Source of the DNA: Mycobacterium montefiorense
GTDB taxonomy: Bacteria > Actinomycetota > Actinomycetes > Mycobacteriales > Mycobacteriaceae
Direction of reading: 5' to 3'
Assembly: GCF_003112775.1 (NCBI RefSeq)
Contig: NZ_BFCH01000007.1
Coordinates: 180,413-244,412, forward strand
Length of the DNA: 64,000 nt
Both the position numbers and the translations under genes were made by a program. The notes under the pieces were generated by a model. The model was not told the origin of the DNA. It made no database searches and was given only the letters and a program-made list of their open reading frames with translations. Positions 36,271 through 46,207 of the stretch are shown here, piece by piece (the stretch's first letter is position 1; each line of letters begins with the position of its first letter).

Positions 36271-37734
36271 GTGAGTGTTGCTTCGGAGATCAGCGTCCCC
36301 CTGCAAGACCGCTTCGCCCGCGAGCTGCCCGAGATGGGGGTGCGCTGGCAGGCCGAGACGACTCCGGCCCCGCAGCTGCTTGTGCTCAACGAGTCGCTGG
36401 CCACCGGGCTCGGTCTGGACGCCGCCTGGCTGCGGGGTCCCTACGGGCTGCGCTTTCTCGCCGGCAATCTGCTGCCCAGCGGCGCGGTCCCGGTCGCGCA
36501 GGCCTACGCCGGGCATCAATTCGGCGGCCTTGTCCCGCGATTGGGTGACGGACGCGCACTGCTGCTGGGCGAGCTGGCCGACGAGCGCGGCCGCGTTCGC
36601 GACATCCACCTCAAAGGGTCCGGGGCGACACCGTTCGCCCGTGGTGGCGACGGGCTCGCGGCGGTCGGCCCGATGCTGCGCGAATACGTGGTCAGTGAAG
36701 CGATGCACGCCCTCGGTGTCCCGACGACGCGCTCGTTGGCCGTGGTCGCCACCGGGCGGCCGGTGCAGCGCGACTCACTGCTGCCGGGGGCCGTGCTCGT
36801 CCGCGTCGCCAGCAGCCACCTGCGGGTCGGGAGCTTCCAATACGCGGCCCTCACCCGCGACGCCGGCCTGCTGCGACGCCTGGCCGACCATGCGATCGCG
36901 CGCCACTACCCCGGCGCGGCAGAGGCCGAAAACCCGTATCGCGCGCTGTTCGAATCGGTGGTCGGTGTCCAGGCCTCGTTGATCGCTCGGTGGATGCTGA
37001 CCGGATTCGTCCACGGCGTGATGAACACCGACAACACCACGATCTCCGGCGAAACGATCGATTACGGTCCGTGCGCCTTCATGGAGGCCTACGACCCCGA
37101 CACCGTTTTCAGCTCGATCGACCATTGGGGGCGCTACGCGTACGGCAATCAGCCCGCCATCGCCGGGTGGAATCTGGCCCGGTTTGCAGAGGCGTTGCTT
37201 CCGTTGCTATCCGACGAAATCGAGGAGGGAGTCGCGTTCGCCGAGGAGACGTTCGGGGAATTCCAAACCGAATACGACGCCACGTGGGCGTCTGGCATGC
37301 GCGCCAAACTCGGCCTACCAGCGAGTGTCGCGGCCGGGGCCGTAACGGCGCTGGCCGATCAGTTGCTGCGGCTACTCAAGGAAAGCCACGTCGACTACAC
37401 CTCGTTCTTCCGCCACCTCGGCCATGCGGCCCGGGGCGACGCCGAGCCAGCGCGCGGTGTGTTCATCGACCTCGCCGGCTTCGACGACTGGATGTCGGGC
37501 TGGCGCGGGTTGGGTCCCGACGCCGAATTGATGGATCGCACGAACCCGATCTACATTCCGCGAAACCACTTGGTCGAAGAGGCACTGGCCGCGGCGACGA
37601 CGGGCGATCTCGGTCCAGTCGAGCAGCTCCTCGACGCCGTGACCGCTCCCTACGACGAGCGGCCAGGCCTCGAGCGCTACACCAGCCCGGCCCCTGAAGA
37701 CTTTGGGACCTACCAAACGTTTTGCGGCACTTAG
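36271..37734 (+). CDS. selO: SelO-type protein adenylyltransferase
   Basis: A 487-residue SelO/YdiU pseudokinase-fold enzyme that AMPylates proteins. Family blocks include [56 protein letters not shown] and the metal site [17 protein letters not shown]. The protein ends QTFCGT; a cysteine three residues from the end matches the position at which eukaryotic SELENOO has its C-terminal redox Cys/Sec pair. GTG 36271 starts [14 protein letters not shown]; the ORF runs further up but overlaps DUF488 on the other strand. Its role in redox control is inferred from the family. It converges on the second LLM gene with two bases between. Confidence 0.94.
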   Translation: MSVASEISVPLQDRFARELPEMGVRWQAETTPAPQLLVLNESLATGLGLDAAWLRGPYGLRFLAGNLLPSGAVPVAQAYAGHQFGGLVPRLGDGRALLLGELADERGRVRDIHLKGSGATPFARGGDGLAAVGPMLREYVVSEAMHALGVPTTRSLAVVATGRPVQRDSLLPGAVLVRVASSHLRVGSFQYAALTRDAGLLRRLADHAIARHYPGAAEAENPYRALFESVVGVQASLIARWMLTGFVHGVMNTDNTTISGETIDYGPCAFMEAYDPDTVFSSIDHWGRYAYGNQPAIAGWNLARFAEALLPLLSDEIEEGVAFAEETFGEFQTEYDATWASGMRAKLGLPASVAAGAVTALADQLLRLLKESHVDYTSFFRHLGHAARGDAEPARGVFIDLAGFDDWMSGWRGLGPDAELMDRTNPIYIPRNHLVEEALAAATTGDLGPVEQLLDAVTAPYDERPGLERYTSPAPEDFGTYQTFCGT

Positions 37735-37736
37735 CC

Positions 37737-38564
37737 TTACATAACCTCTGCGAATTCGGCCCGCAACTGGTCCAAGCGTCGGAGCGTCTCGTCTCGGGGC
37801 TCGGTCTCCAGCTCTACCAGGACGTGCTCAACACCGATATCACGGTAGCCCTCAACGGCTTTCGCTGTCGATTCCCCCATATGCATGTTGATCAGCGGCA
37901 CGTCGTGCCCGGCCACCGCGCGCAATTCTTCGAGCTGACCCGAAAGCGCGTTCGGTGAGGGAGCCATCGCGATCCAGCCCGCCTTCAACCGGGCGATGCG
38001 CTTGAAACCGGCCGGCCCGCCGCCGATGTAAAGCGGCGGATGCGGCTTCGTCAACGGTTTCGGCCACCCGTAGATCGGGTCGAAATTCACGAAATCACCA
38101 TGGAATTCCGCTTTTTCCTGTGTCCAGATCTCGATCATCGCGCGCAGCCGCTCGTCAGCCACGCGTCCGCGAACAGCGGGATCGACACCATGGTTGGCGA
38201 TCTCTTCGCGTAGCCAGCCCACGCCGACGCCGAAGCGGAAACGCCCCTGTGACACCAGATCCAGCGACACCACTTCCTTGGCCGTCAGGATCGGGTCGCG
38301 CTGGGGGATCAAGGCGATACCGGTGCCCAGGACCAAATTCTCGGTGGCCCCCGCCGCCGCGGTCAACGCCACGAACGGATCCAGAGTCCGGTAATACTTG
38401 CGCGGGATCGGGCCGCCCAGCGGGTAGGCAGTCTTCGCGTCTACCGGAATGTGCGTGTGCTCGGCAAGGAACAGCGCCCCAAACCCACGCTCCTCAACTG
38501 CTCTACCCAGCTCGACGGGGCCGATCCCCTCGTCGGTCGCAAAAGTCAGGACACCGATACCCAC
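37737..38564 (-). CDS. LLM-class F420-dependent oxidoreductase (second)
   Basis: A 275-residue luciferase-fold oxidoreductase. It has FGALFLAEHTHIPVDAKTAYP, YRTLDPFVALTAAA, TGIALIPQRDPILTAKEVVSLD and FRFGVGVGWLREEI. These stretches recur almost unchanged in the LLM protein at 49112-49942, so the two are close paralogues. Use of F420 is inferred from the family. GTG 38564 has GGGAG eight bases upstream, better than the longer open frame. No substrate is evident. Confidence 0.88.
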   Translation of the reverse strand: MGIGVLTFATDEGIGPVELGRAVEERGFGALFLAEHTHIPVDAKTAYPLGGPIPRKYYRTLDPFVALTAAAGATENLVLGTGIALIPQRDPILTAKEVVSLDLVSQGRFRFGVGVGWLREEIANHGVDPAVRGRVADERLRAMIEIWTQEKAEFHGDFVNFDPIYGWPKPLTKPHPPLYIGGGPAGFKRIARLKAGWIAMAPSPNALSGQLEELRAVAGHDVPLINMHMGESTAKAVEGYRDIGVEHVLVELETEPRDETLRRLDQLRAEFAEVM

Positions 38565-38624
38565 GTCTGCTCCCTTCCCCGATTGACGGTCACCAGTCAA
38601 CCCCATCCGGGCTCGCGGCGGGCC

Positions 38625-39020
38625 TCAGTCCTCCAACGTCTCCGCCGCTCTAGGTGCGGGCCGCGCCGCGCCCCACAATCCAACGCCGATTCCGATGACG
38701 GCGCCGCCCAGGCCGATCAGCTGCTGTGAGCGTTTGAGTTCTTGATGCACACTGAGTCCGCCCAGCAGATCGGCCGCATCGGCTCCGCCGGACGCCAGGA
38801 ACCAGCCGCGGGTGTTCTTGCCGCGCAGCGCCGCCGTCGCGAGCAGCCCGCCGATCAATGCGTCGCGGTAGCCCATCGATCGCAACAGCAGTCGCGCCGT
38901 CGGCGTCGGCTCCCCAGGGTCGCCCCAGAGCCGGTTCGCACCCAGCGGATCGACGAGAAAGTGGACACCTGAAGCAAGTCGGATACTGCCCGCGATAAGC
39001 GCGGCACGGTCGATCGCCAT
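38625..39020 (-). CDS. Small membrane protein (131 aa)
   Basis: A 131-residue protein with moderately hydrophobic helices: IAGSIRLASGVHFLVDP, MGYRDALIGGLLATAAL, WFLASGGADAADLLGGL and LIGLGGAVIGIGVGLWGAA. The short family-like motif GYRDALIG after an Arg-rich turn is shared, as I recall, with DUF4267-type proteins of actinobacteria. The function is unknown. It lies 21 bases after the SDR-sulfotransferase gene in the same direction and may be cotranscribed. Confidence 0.6.
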   Translation of the reverse strand: MAIDRAALIAGSIRLASGVHFLVDPLGANRLWGDPGEPTPTARLLLRSMGYRDALIGGLLATAALRGKNTRGWFLASGGADAADLLGGLSVHQELKRSQQLIGLGGAVIGIGVGLWGAARPAPRAAETLED

Positions 39021-39041
39021 GGCCGCAGCCTACTGCGCCGT

Positions 39042-41330
39042 CTACCGGGCCGCCCCAATTTCGTTGGCTGCTGCGGCAACGGCATGTTCCGCGAGACGGG
39101 TCACGGCGGGAGCGCAGCTTTCGATGACTGCCTGTAGTTCCTGCGCGGACAACCGATTAGAGGCGCCGGTAAACCTCGGGTCGATGACGCTAGCGCCGAA
39201 TTCCAGCCACTTCGGGTCCGCGTCGACGTCGAGGAAACGCGCCAGCCGCGCCAGCGATGACCGGGTATCGGCCACCAGGTCGGCGTACGACAGCGGGAGA
39301 TAACGGTCTGCATTCAGATCGGCGAGTTCGGCTTCGCCGGTGACGATCAGCTCGCTCCACATACGAGCGAATCGGCTGACGGGCATGTTCTGACCCATCA
39401 GGTATTCGACCTCGCAGGTGTTGCCGACCAAAGAGGCAAGCTCGATCGGTATCGCCGTCGGATCCAGCCGCAGCCCGGGATGGCGACGCTCCGGATCGAG
39501 ATCAAGCAGCTCCAGCGCGTCTTGAATGAGCGCCATCAAGCGAAATCCGGTGTGGTCGCTCATCGAAACCGCCGTGTCCGGACCATCCCGGAATAGGTGC
39601 ACGAACTTCGCGTCCGGAAACGTCTCGCGTAACCACGGGACACTGCTCAGCGACATGGCCGACCGCTCGACGACGACAGTACCGCCGAAATATGTTGCCA
39701 GCCAAGCGAAGAGACGCTCGTAGTGCAGCCGCGAGTTCTGTTCCGGCCACGACGGAACCTCCGCGGAAAGGGCATCGAACACGGCGTCGGGGTCCGACGT
39801 CAGATGCGGCAGCGTCATCATGGAGATCGCGGGAATCCCGGTCGTGCTCGCATCGAACCGGGTCCCCTGCAGTCGTGGATAGATGAACTCCGGCATGGCC
39901 GAACCGCCCCGGACCATCGAATCGAAGATCGGGTGCGGCTCAGCCAGCATCCGCCAGAACTGCTCACCCGACAGGACGTGATCGGCCGCCGACGAAGCAC
40001 GCACCGACAGGTAGAACTCGTTGAGGCTGAGCACATCCGGGTGCGCGCTGAGGATTCGCGACAGTGCGGTGGATCCGCTTCGTCCGACCGTGACGATGAA
40101 TGTCAACCCTCGCGTGGGACGAACCTCGTCGGCGCTGTGGGCAGTCACATCGAAGGGACGCCCAATCGATACCAGGGGTTCAACCGCCGGCGCCGACTCG
40201 CGGGGCTGGCGCGGTTCGGATTTCACCGTGAAGTAGCGCTTGTACCGCCCCACGCTTCCCAGCAGGTAGTCGAAGTCGACAACCGTCCGGCGGTGCGGCT
40301 CTCCGATCACCGCTCGGGCATCGGTCGTGTCGTAGGTCCGGCTGTGCTCCAGGTAGGGCATGAATCCGCTGGCCCACCGCAGGCGGCGTTCCAGCAGATT
40401 GGGGTTCTCAATCGGTCCCTCGACCAGCGTCAAGGGGATCGGAGACACGGCGTTGAAAAGTTCGACCAGAGTTTGCACCGCGACGTCGTGATGGTGAACG
40501 ACGTGGAAGCTACTCAGGCCATCGGGTGCCAGCCGCATCAGCCGAACCATCTCGTCGGCAGCCTCGTCGGCCGGCATGTAGTTCAAGTGGCCGTTGAGAT
40601 CACCTCGCAGGCGCATCGACAAATTGGTGCGCAACGGTCGTCCGGAAACCGAGAACAGGCGCATCCCGCTGTCTGCCGACGTCGAAAGAAACGAAAGCGG
40701 GTGCAACGGGAAGTCCGGATGCGGCGGCCGCTCGACGATCAGGGCGCTCGGCCGAAACACCACGACCCGGCGCCCGGTGCGCCGCGCCCACTCCCGCACC
40801 AGCGTTTCGGACTCGAATTTGGACTGTTCGTAGTTGTTCTCGAATCCTTGGTCGTCGCGCAGCTCGGTCTCGTAGATGAGACCCGTCCGGCGCCGGCCGG
40901 CGACGAAGGCGGTCGACACATGGAACAGATCCGGCTCCCGCGACCCGGCCTCGGCCAGTTCAAGGATGCGCGTGGTACCGCCGACATTCGTACATCGAAG
41001 GTCGGCGAGATCGGCGTCCAGCTCGATGATTCCGGCGCAATGTAGGATCGCGTCAACGCTGTCGGCAAGGTTCTGGAACTGTTGATCCGATAACCCGAGC
41101 TTGGGCGCGGCGAGATCCACCGGCACGACGGTGAATCTTTCGCGCAGCTCGCCCTCGGTCCACACCAGCCCGTCGGTGACCGCGAGCGGGAGAGCCTTAT
41201 GGATGCGCAGCACCGGGTCGGACTGCGGCCTAGTCAGCAAGGTGAACGTATCGTCCTCACGGAGGAGTTCGCTCAGGATGTGAACCCCGAGAAACCCGGT
41301 CGCGCCGGTGATCGCCCAATGCATTGACAT
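39042..41330 (-). CDS. Fusion of an SDR/thioester-reductase domain with a sulfotransferase
   Basis: A 762-residue two-domain protein. Residues 1-370 are an extended SDR of the thioester reductase / fatty-acyl reductase type: TGATGFLG at 8-15, the serine in VSTAFVAG near 139 and the catalytic Y167-K171 in NNYEQSKFE. Residues 405-745 are a PAPS-dependent sulfotransferase: TVGRSGSTALSRIL at 414-427 is the 5'-phosphosulfate loop, and VVERSAMS (553-560) with HLFRDGPDTAVSMSDH near 578 forms the 3'-phosphate site. It could reduce a thioester to an alcohol and sulfate it. It faces an mmpL gene, so a sulfated lipid is plausible. AGGA precedes ATG 41330. Confidence 0.9.
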   Translation of the reverse strand: MSMHWAITGATGFLGVHILSELLREDDTFTLLTRPQSDPVLRIHKALPLAVTDGLVWTEGELRERFTVVPVDLAAPKLGLSDQQFQNLADSVDAILHCAGIIELDADLADLRCTNVGGTTRILELAEAGSREPDLFHVSTAFVAGRRRTGLIYETELRDDQGFENNYEQSKFESETLVREWARRTGRRVVVFRPSALIVERPPHPDFPLHPLSFLSTSADSGMRLFSVSGRPLRTNLSMRLRGDLNGHLNYMPADEAADEMVRLMRLAPDGLSSFHVVHHHDVAVQTLVELFNAVSPIPLTLVEGPIENPNLLERRLRWASGFMPYLEHSRTYDTTDARAVIGEPHRRTVVDFDYLLGSVGRYKRYFTVKSEPRQPRESAPAVEPLVSIGRPFDVTAHSADEVRPTRGLTFIVTVGRSGSTALSRILSAHPDVLSLNEFYLSVRASSAADHVLSGEQFWRMLAEPHPIFDSMVRGGSAMPEFIYPRLQGTRFDASTTGIPAISMMTLPHLTSDPDAVFDALSAEVPSWPEQNSRLHYERLFAWLATYFGGTVVVERSAMSLSSVPWLRETFPDAKFVHLFRDGPDTAVSMSDHTGFRLMALIQDALELLDLDPERRHPGLRLDPTAIPIELASLVGNTCEVEYLMGQNMPVSRFARMWSELIVTGEAELADLNADRYLPLSYADLVADTRSSLARLARFLDVDADPKWLEFGASVIDPRFTGASNRLSAQELQAVIESCAPAVTRLAEHAVAAAANEIGAAR

Positions 41331-41699
41331 CCCGTCCTCGCGCGAACTCCGCGCGCAAACAAGCCCCGATTAGCCTGCCCGCGAACTTACTGGTCCATCA
41401 GAGGTGCCGCCATGCAACTGATAGACACAAATGGTTACCGCAGGTCACAGCCCTGTCGGGCGCGCGCGAAACCGGGCCGCTACGGTCAGGTGTAATAGGT
41501 TTCCTGTCGCCACCGATGCATCAATGAGAGACTTTGGAAGCCTTGCGTGGATATCACCTGCTCTCGGGGCGGGGCGACTGCATCACCAGAGGAGACGAGC
41601 AATAGTGACAGCAGCTGCTGGCGCACCGGGGTGGAGGGCGTGGTCGACCGTGACCACATCCGACGTGAACGTCGACAACTTCTGCCGCCTGAGGGCCGC
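41331..41699. promoter_or_regulatory. Divergent intergenic region between the SDR-sulfotransferase and mmpL
   Basis: These 369 bases must hold promoters for both genes. No palindrome or known operator stands out. On the plus strand GGAGA at 41591 precedes GTG 41605 of a 32-codon open frame that ends at TGA 41701, overlapping the mmpL ATG as ATGA. This is a possible coupled leader peptide and nothing more. No mmpS-like gene is present. Confidence 0.35.
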
Positions 41700-44585
41700 A
41701 TGACCGATCAACGCGTGAACGGCGGACGTCGTACGCCCCGCGTCGCGCGGACGATCCATCTGTTGTCGGTGCCCATCATCCTGGCGTGGCTGGCTCTCAC
41801 CGTCATCGTGACCATCGGCGTGCCCTCGCTCGAGCGAGTGGAGCAGGAGCGCTCGGTATCGCTGAGCCCCAAAGATGCGCCGTCGATCAAGGCCATGCAG
41901 CGGATGGGCCAGGACTTCAACGAATCCGATTCGGACGCCTTAGCGATGATCGTCCTGGAGAGCGAGCAGCCGCTGGGCGACGACGCTCACCACTACTACA
42001 ACCAGTTGCTCCGTCAATTGGGAAACGACCCGCGGCATGTGCAGCACATCCAGGATTTATGGGGCAACCCAGTCACGGCGGGTGGCGCCCAAAGCGAGGA
42101 CGGTAAAGCCGCGTACGTGCAACTGAAGCTCGCCGGCAACCAAGGCACCAGCACGGCGAACCAATCAGCTGACGCCGTCCGCAAGATCGTGGAGCGCACG
42201 CCCGCACCGGCGGGAGTCAAGGTCTACGTCACCGGCCCCGCTCCGCTCATCTCGGACCTGAATCACAGCGGCCAGAGGACGATCCTCAAGGTCACCGTGG
42301 TGAGCCTCGTGGTGATCTTCGCGATGTTGCTCCTCGTCTACCGATCTATTGGCACCGTCGTCCTGCTGTTGCTGATGGTCGGAATAGAGCTGCAAGTCGC
42401 GCGCCAAATCGTCGCATTCCTCGGAAATGTCGGCGCCATCAGCCTTTCCACCTTCGCCGTCAATTTGCTGATCACTCTCGGGATCGCGGCGGGGACCGAC
42501 TACGGGATCTTTTTCGTCGGCCGCTATCAAGAGGCACGCCAGGCCGGCGAAGATCCGGTAACGGCCTACTACACGACGTACCGGAGCACGGCGAAGGTCG
42601 TCTTGGCTTCCGGCTTGACGATTGCCGGATCGGTCTTCTGCCTCAGTTTCACCCGGATGCCGTATTTCCAGACGATCGGTGTCCCCTGCGCGGTGGGCAT
42701 GCTGGTTGCCGTCGCGATTGCGCTGACGCTGGTTCCTGCCGTGCTGGCCGTCGGTGGCCGATTCGGCCTGTTCGAGCCCGCGCGAAGGATCACGGTGCGG
42801 CGCTGGCGACGGATCGGCACGGCAGTAGTGCGCTGGCCGGGACCAATTTTCGCCGCGGCGTGCGCGGTCACTCTGGTCGGCCTGCTGGCACTGCCGGGAT
42901 ACACCACCAACTACCACGACCGCGTGTACCTCCCCGACGACCTCCCGACGAATCAGGGATATGCGGCCGCAAGTCGGCACTTTCCCCTGGGCCGGATGTT
43001 GCCCGAGTTCGTGTTGATCGAGGCCAATCACGACATGCGTAATCCCTCCGATTTTCTGGTGTTGGAGCGATTGGCCAAGGGTGTCCTCGCGGTTCCTGGT
43101 GTTTCTCGAGTGCAATCTGTCACTCGGCCGGCGGGCACCGCGATGGCACATACGACCATCCCGTTCCGGTTCGGCGTTATGAACGCGAGTCAGCTGGTCA
43201 ATCTCGAATATCAAAAAGCCCGCATGAACGACATGCTCACGCAGGCCGAAGAGCTGAACAAAACGATCGGAATCACAACAACGCTGTACCACCTAATCCT
43301 GCAGCTGAACGCCGTGACCCATGACCTGGCCGGCAGGACGCACGACATTCAGGCAATCACCGGTGAGATCCGAGATCAGATTTCGAATTTCGAGGATTTT
43401 TTGAGGCCGATCCGTAGCTACTTCTACTGGGAAAAGCACTGCTACGACATTCCGGTCTGCTTTGCGATCAGATCTCTTTTCGATTCGTTCGACGGCATCG
43501 ACGAGATCAACGACAAACTGGGCGAACTAGTCGTAGACGTCGACAAGATCGACATCTTGATGCCGAAACTGGCCGCAGAGCTCCCGATTCAGATTGAAAC
43601 CATGAAGAGCATGCGCACCATGATGCTGACGATGCACTCCACCATGAGCGGAATCATCGGCCAGGCCGACTCGCAGGGCAACATCTCGACGCAGATGGGC
43701 GAAGCGTTCGACGCCGCGAAAAATGATGATTCGTTCTACCTGCCGCCGGAGGTTTTCCAGAACCCAAGCTTCCAGCGGGTTATGGGACTGTTCATGTCGC
43801 CGGATGGGAAAGCGGCGCGCATGACCATTTCGGATCGGGGCGATCCCGCAACCACCGAAGGTATCGCGCGCGTCGAAGCGATAAAGAATGCGGCCGAGGA
43901 ATCACTTAAGTCGACGCCGCTGGAGAACACCAATATTTACGTCGGAGGCGTCTCGGCGACGTACAAAGACCTGCAAGATGGCTCCGAGTATGACCTCATG
44001 ATCGCCGGGATTGCGTCGCTCTGCCTCATCTTTGCCATCATGCTGATGATCACGCGGAGTTTTGTGGCGGCCATGGTGATCGTGGGTACCGTCGTAACGT
44101 CGCTGGGGGCATCCATCGGATTGTCCGTGCTGCTGTGGCAGCACATTATCGGGCTCGGGCTGGAATGGCTCGTATTGCCGATGTCCGTCATCATTCTGTT
44201 GGCCGTCGGATCTGACTACAATTTGCTTCTCGTCTCACGAATGAAAGAAGAACTCGCCGCCGGTATAAGCACCGGCATCATTCGGGCGATGGGCGGTACC
44301 GGCAAGGTCGTCACGGCCGCGGGCTTGGTATTCGCCGTCACGATGGCCTCGATGGTCGTCAGCGACCTGATGGTGATCGGCCAAATCGGCACCACGATCG
44401 GTCTGGGCTTGCTGTTCGACACCTTGATCGTGCGCGCATTCATGACGCCATCCATCGCCGCGCTGCTCGGACGCTGGTTCTGGTGGCCACTGCGGGTGCG
44501 ACCGCGGCCGGCGAGTTTCCTGCTTCGGTCTGAGGGCACGCGTCCGCAGGTCCGTGAGCTGCTCGGCACCCGGGCGCCCGACTAG
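41700..44585 (+). CDS. MmpL-family RND lipid transporter
   Basis: A 961-residue RND protein of the MmpL family with 11-12 helices. The first helix is [20 protein letters not shown]. Two similar TM blocks follow: one with [16 protein letters not shown] and one with [17 protein letters not shown], carrying the Asp-Tyr pairs of proton relay. The large first periplasmic loop and the long coiled second loop, with the helical [20 protein letters not shown] region, are typical of the MmpL4/5-like branch. There is no mmpS upstream. GAGGG lies five bases before ATG 41700. With the divergent SDR-sulfotransferase it may export the lipid that enzyme makes. Confidence 0.94.
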   Translation: MTDQRVNGGRRTPRVARTIHLLSVPIILAWLALTVIVTIGVPSLERVEQERSVSLSPKDAPSIKAMQRMGQDFNESDSDALAMIVLESEQPLGDDAHHYYNQLLRQLGNDPRHVQHIQDLWGNPVTAGGAQSEDGKAAYVQLKLAGNQGTSTANQSADAVRKIVERTPAPAGVKVYVTGPAPLISDLNHSGQRTILKVTVVSLVVIFAMLLLVYRSIGTVVLLLLMVGIELQVARQIVAFLGNVGAISLSTFAVNLLITLGIAAGTDYGIFFVGRYQEARQAGEDPVTAYYTTYRSTAKVVLASGLTIAGSVFCLSFTRMPYFQTIGVPCAVGMLVAVAIALTLVPAVLAVGGRFGLFEPARRITVRRWRRIGTAVVRWPGPIFAAACAVTLVGLLALPGYTTNYHDRVYLPDDLPTNQGYAAASRHFPLGRMLPEFVLIEANHDMRNPSDFLVLERLAKGVLAVPGVSRVQSVTRPAGTAMAHTTIPFRFGVMNASQLVNLEYQKARMNDMLTQAEELNKTIGITTTLYHLILQLNAVTHDLAGRTHDIQAITGEIRDQISNFEDFLRPIRSYFYWEKHCYDIPVCFAIRSLFDSFDGIDEINDKLGELVVDVDKIDILMPKLAAELPIQIETMKSMRTMMLTMHSTMSGIIGQADSQGNISTQMGEAFDAAKNDDSFYLPPEVFQNPSFQRVMGLFMSPDGKAARMTISDRGDPATTEGIARVEAIKNAAEESLKSTPLENTNIYVGGVSATYKDLQDGSEYDLMIAGIASLCLIFAIMLMITRSFVAAMVIVGTVVTSLGASIGLSVLLWQHIIGLGLEWLVLPMSVIILLAVGSDYNLLLVSRMKEELAAGISTGIIRAMGGTGKVVTAAGLVFAVTMASMVVSDLMVIGQIGTTIGLGLLFDTLIVRAFMTPSIAALLGRWFWWPLRVRPRPASFLLRSEGTRPQVRELLGTRAPD

Positions 44586-44624
44586 CTCCCCAAGTCGTCG
44601 TTGACGGCCGCTACCATGGCCGTC

Positions 44625-45251
44625 ATGTCCGAGCCGGTACCAGCTACCGACAAGACTGCCGGGCTGGGCGGGGACGAGACAGCTGCCGCGCCCACTTCCG
44701 CGGAGCCCGAGGCCGCCACTTCGGCGAATTCGGCCGGCCTGGCGTGGTCCCGCGACGACGACGTCGAAACGCCGCCCGAAAAGGCGAATCAGCGCCAATC
44801 GTGGCGGTCGACCTGGCGCACCGCCGCCGCTCTGCTCGCGGCCGGGCTCGTGATCGCTGGCGCGATTGTCTTGGGGCGTTCGCTGTTGACCCCGCCTCCG
44901 AAAGTCGCGGCGCCCCCACCGACCGCGGCGCCGACATCAACGGCAGCCCCCACGACACCCAGGACGGCATCGACGGCTGCGCCGTCATCGATCGTGTCGA
45001 CGCCGGATCAGGACAACAAGTACGTTCAGTCCCTCAACGACCGGGGAATCTCCTTCGCCAATCCCGACGCCGCCATCTACAACGGCAAGATGGTGTGCGA
45101 GAACATCCGTCTGGGCATGACGGTGCAGCAGATAATCGCAGATTTCCGGACGAGCAACCCCGCACTTGCCAGCGACGCCGAGGCGTACGTGACCATCTCG
45201 GTACACGCCTATTGCCCGCAGCACAACAACCTGGTCGGTAGCGGGCCCTAA
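44625..45251 (+). CDS. Membrane-anchored DUF732 protein
   Basis: A 208-residue protein: an acidic/Ala-rich cytoplasmic start, one helix (TAAALLAAGLVIAGAIVLG), a Pro/Thr/Ala-rich linker of about 50 residues, and a DUF732 domain (YVQSLNDRGISFANPDAAI, CENIRLGMTVQQII, and HAYCPQHNNLV). The two cysteines are the usual DUF732 disulfide pair. The start is not secure: ATG 44616, ATG 44625 and an upstream TTG are in frame and none has a ribosome site. It follows mmpL by about 40 bases and may be in its operon. It converges on the DUF808 gene with 4 bases overlap. Confidence 0.82.
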   Translation: MSEPVPATDKTAGLGGDETAAAPTSAEPEAATSANSAGLAWSRDDDVETPPEKANQRQSWRSTWRTAAALLAAGLVIAGAIVLGRSLLTPPPKVAAPPPTAAPTSTAAPTTPRTASTAAPSSIVSTPDQDNKYVQSLNDRGISFANPDAAIYNGKMVCENIRLGMTVQQIIADFRTSNPALASDAEAYVTISVHAYCPQHNNLVGSGP

Positions 45252-46141
45252 CGACCTCGCCGGACCCGTGACGGCAGCTGAACGACCGCGAAACCAGCGA
45301 ATCCGACGATCAACCCGATCGCCGTGGACACCCCGGCATTGAGCAGCCAGGCCAGCGCGCCACCAACGGAATCGACGGCATGGCCAACCTGATGCTCGCC
45401 GTGGTGAACCAGGCCCCGCGGTGCGTGCCAGCCCAAGTGATCGACGCCGTCGAGCAAGATGTGTCCGCCTACCCAGAGCATCGCCACCATCCCGGTGGCC
45501 GAGAGCGCTGAAAGCAGTCGGGGCATCGCCGCGACCAAGCCCCGGCCGAGTCGCTGGCCGATTCGGGATCCGGTCGACGTGAGATGCAAGCCGACGTCGT
45601 CCATTTTGACGATGACGGCCACGATGCCGTAGACCGCCACGGTGAGGATCAGGGCAACCACGGTCAGGATGATCAACCGCGGCAGGAACACCTGGTCGGC
45701 GACCTCATTCAGGGCGATCACCATGATCTCGGCGGACAGCACCAAGTCGGTCCGGACTGCCCCGGCCACCAGGACATTCTCGGCCGCCGGCGCTGCGTGG
45801 GCGTGATGACCGCGGAAACTCCCCCACACCTTCTCCGCGCCTTCGTAGCACAAATAGACGGCGCCGAGCATCAGGATCGGGGTCACCAGCCGGGGCGCGA
45901 ACTGACTGAGCAACATCGCGACGGGCAGGATCAACAAGAGCTTGTTGCGTAGGGATCCAATCGCGATCCGCCTGATAATCGGCAGCTCGCGCTCGGCGGC
46001 GATGCCGTGCACGTACTGCGGCGTCACGGCGGTGTCGTCGATGATCACGCCGGCCGCCTTGGCTGTCGCGCGGCCGCTGGCCGCCGCCAGGCGTGCCAGA
46101 ACCGCGACGTCGTCGAGGAGCCCGAAGAGACCTGCGCTCAT
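45248..46141 (-). CDS. DUF808 (YedI-like) membrane protein
   Basis: A 297-residue multi-pass protein of the DUF808/YedI family. MSAGLFGLLDDVAVLARLAAAS and the following DDTAVTPQYVHG are family hallmarks; GAVYLCYEGAEKV, DLVLSAEIMVIALN and VGGHILLDGVDHLGWH are conserved later blocks. About seven helices are visible. Function is unknown. ATG 46141 is the best family start, with GGGGA upstream. It is divergent from the SDR at 46208 by 66 bases. Confidence 0.88.
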   Translation of the reverse strand: MSAGLFGLLDDVAVLARLAAASGRATAKAAGVIIDDTAVTPQYVHGIAAERELPIIRRIAIGSLRNKLLLILPVAMLLSQFAPRLVTPILMLGAVYLCYEGAEKVWGSFRGHHAHAAPAAENVLVAGAVRTDLVLSAEIMVIALNEVADQVFLPRLIILTVVALILTVAVYGIVAVIVKMDDVGLHLTSTGSRIGQRLGRGLVAAMPRLLSALSATGMVAMLWVGGHILLDGVDHLGWHAPRGLVHHGEHQVGHAVDSVGGALAWLLNAGVSTAIGLIVGFAGFAVVQLPSRVRRGR

Positions 46142-46207
46142 CGTGTCCCCGCCATGGCGTTGGAGGGTACCCGCTGCGCAGTTCGATCGGGTGTACGGTA
46201 ACCCGCC

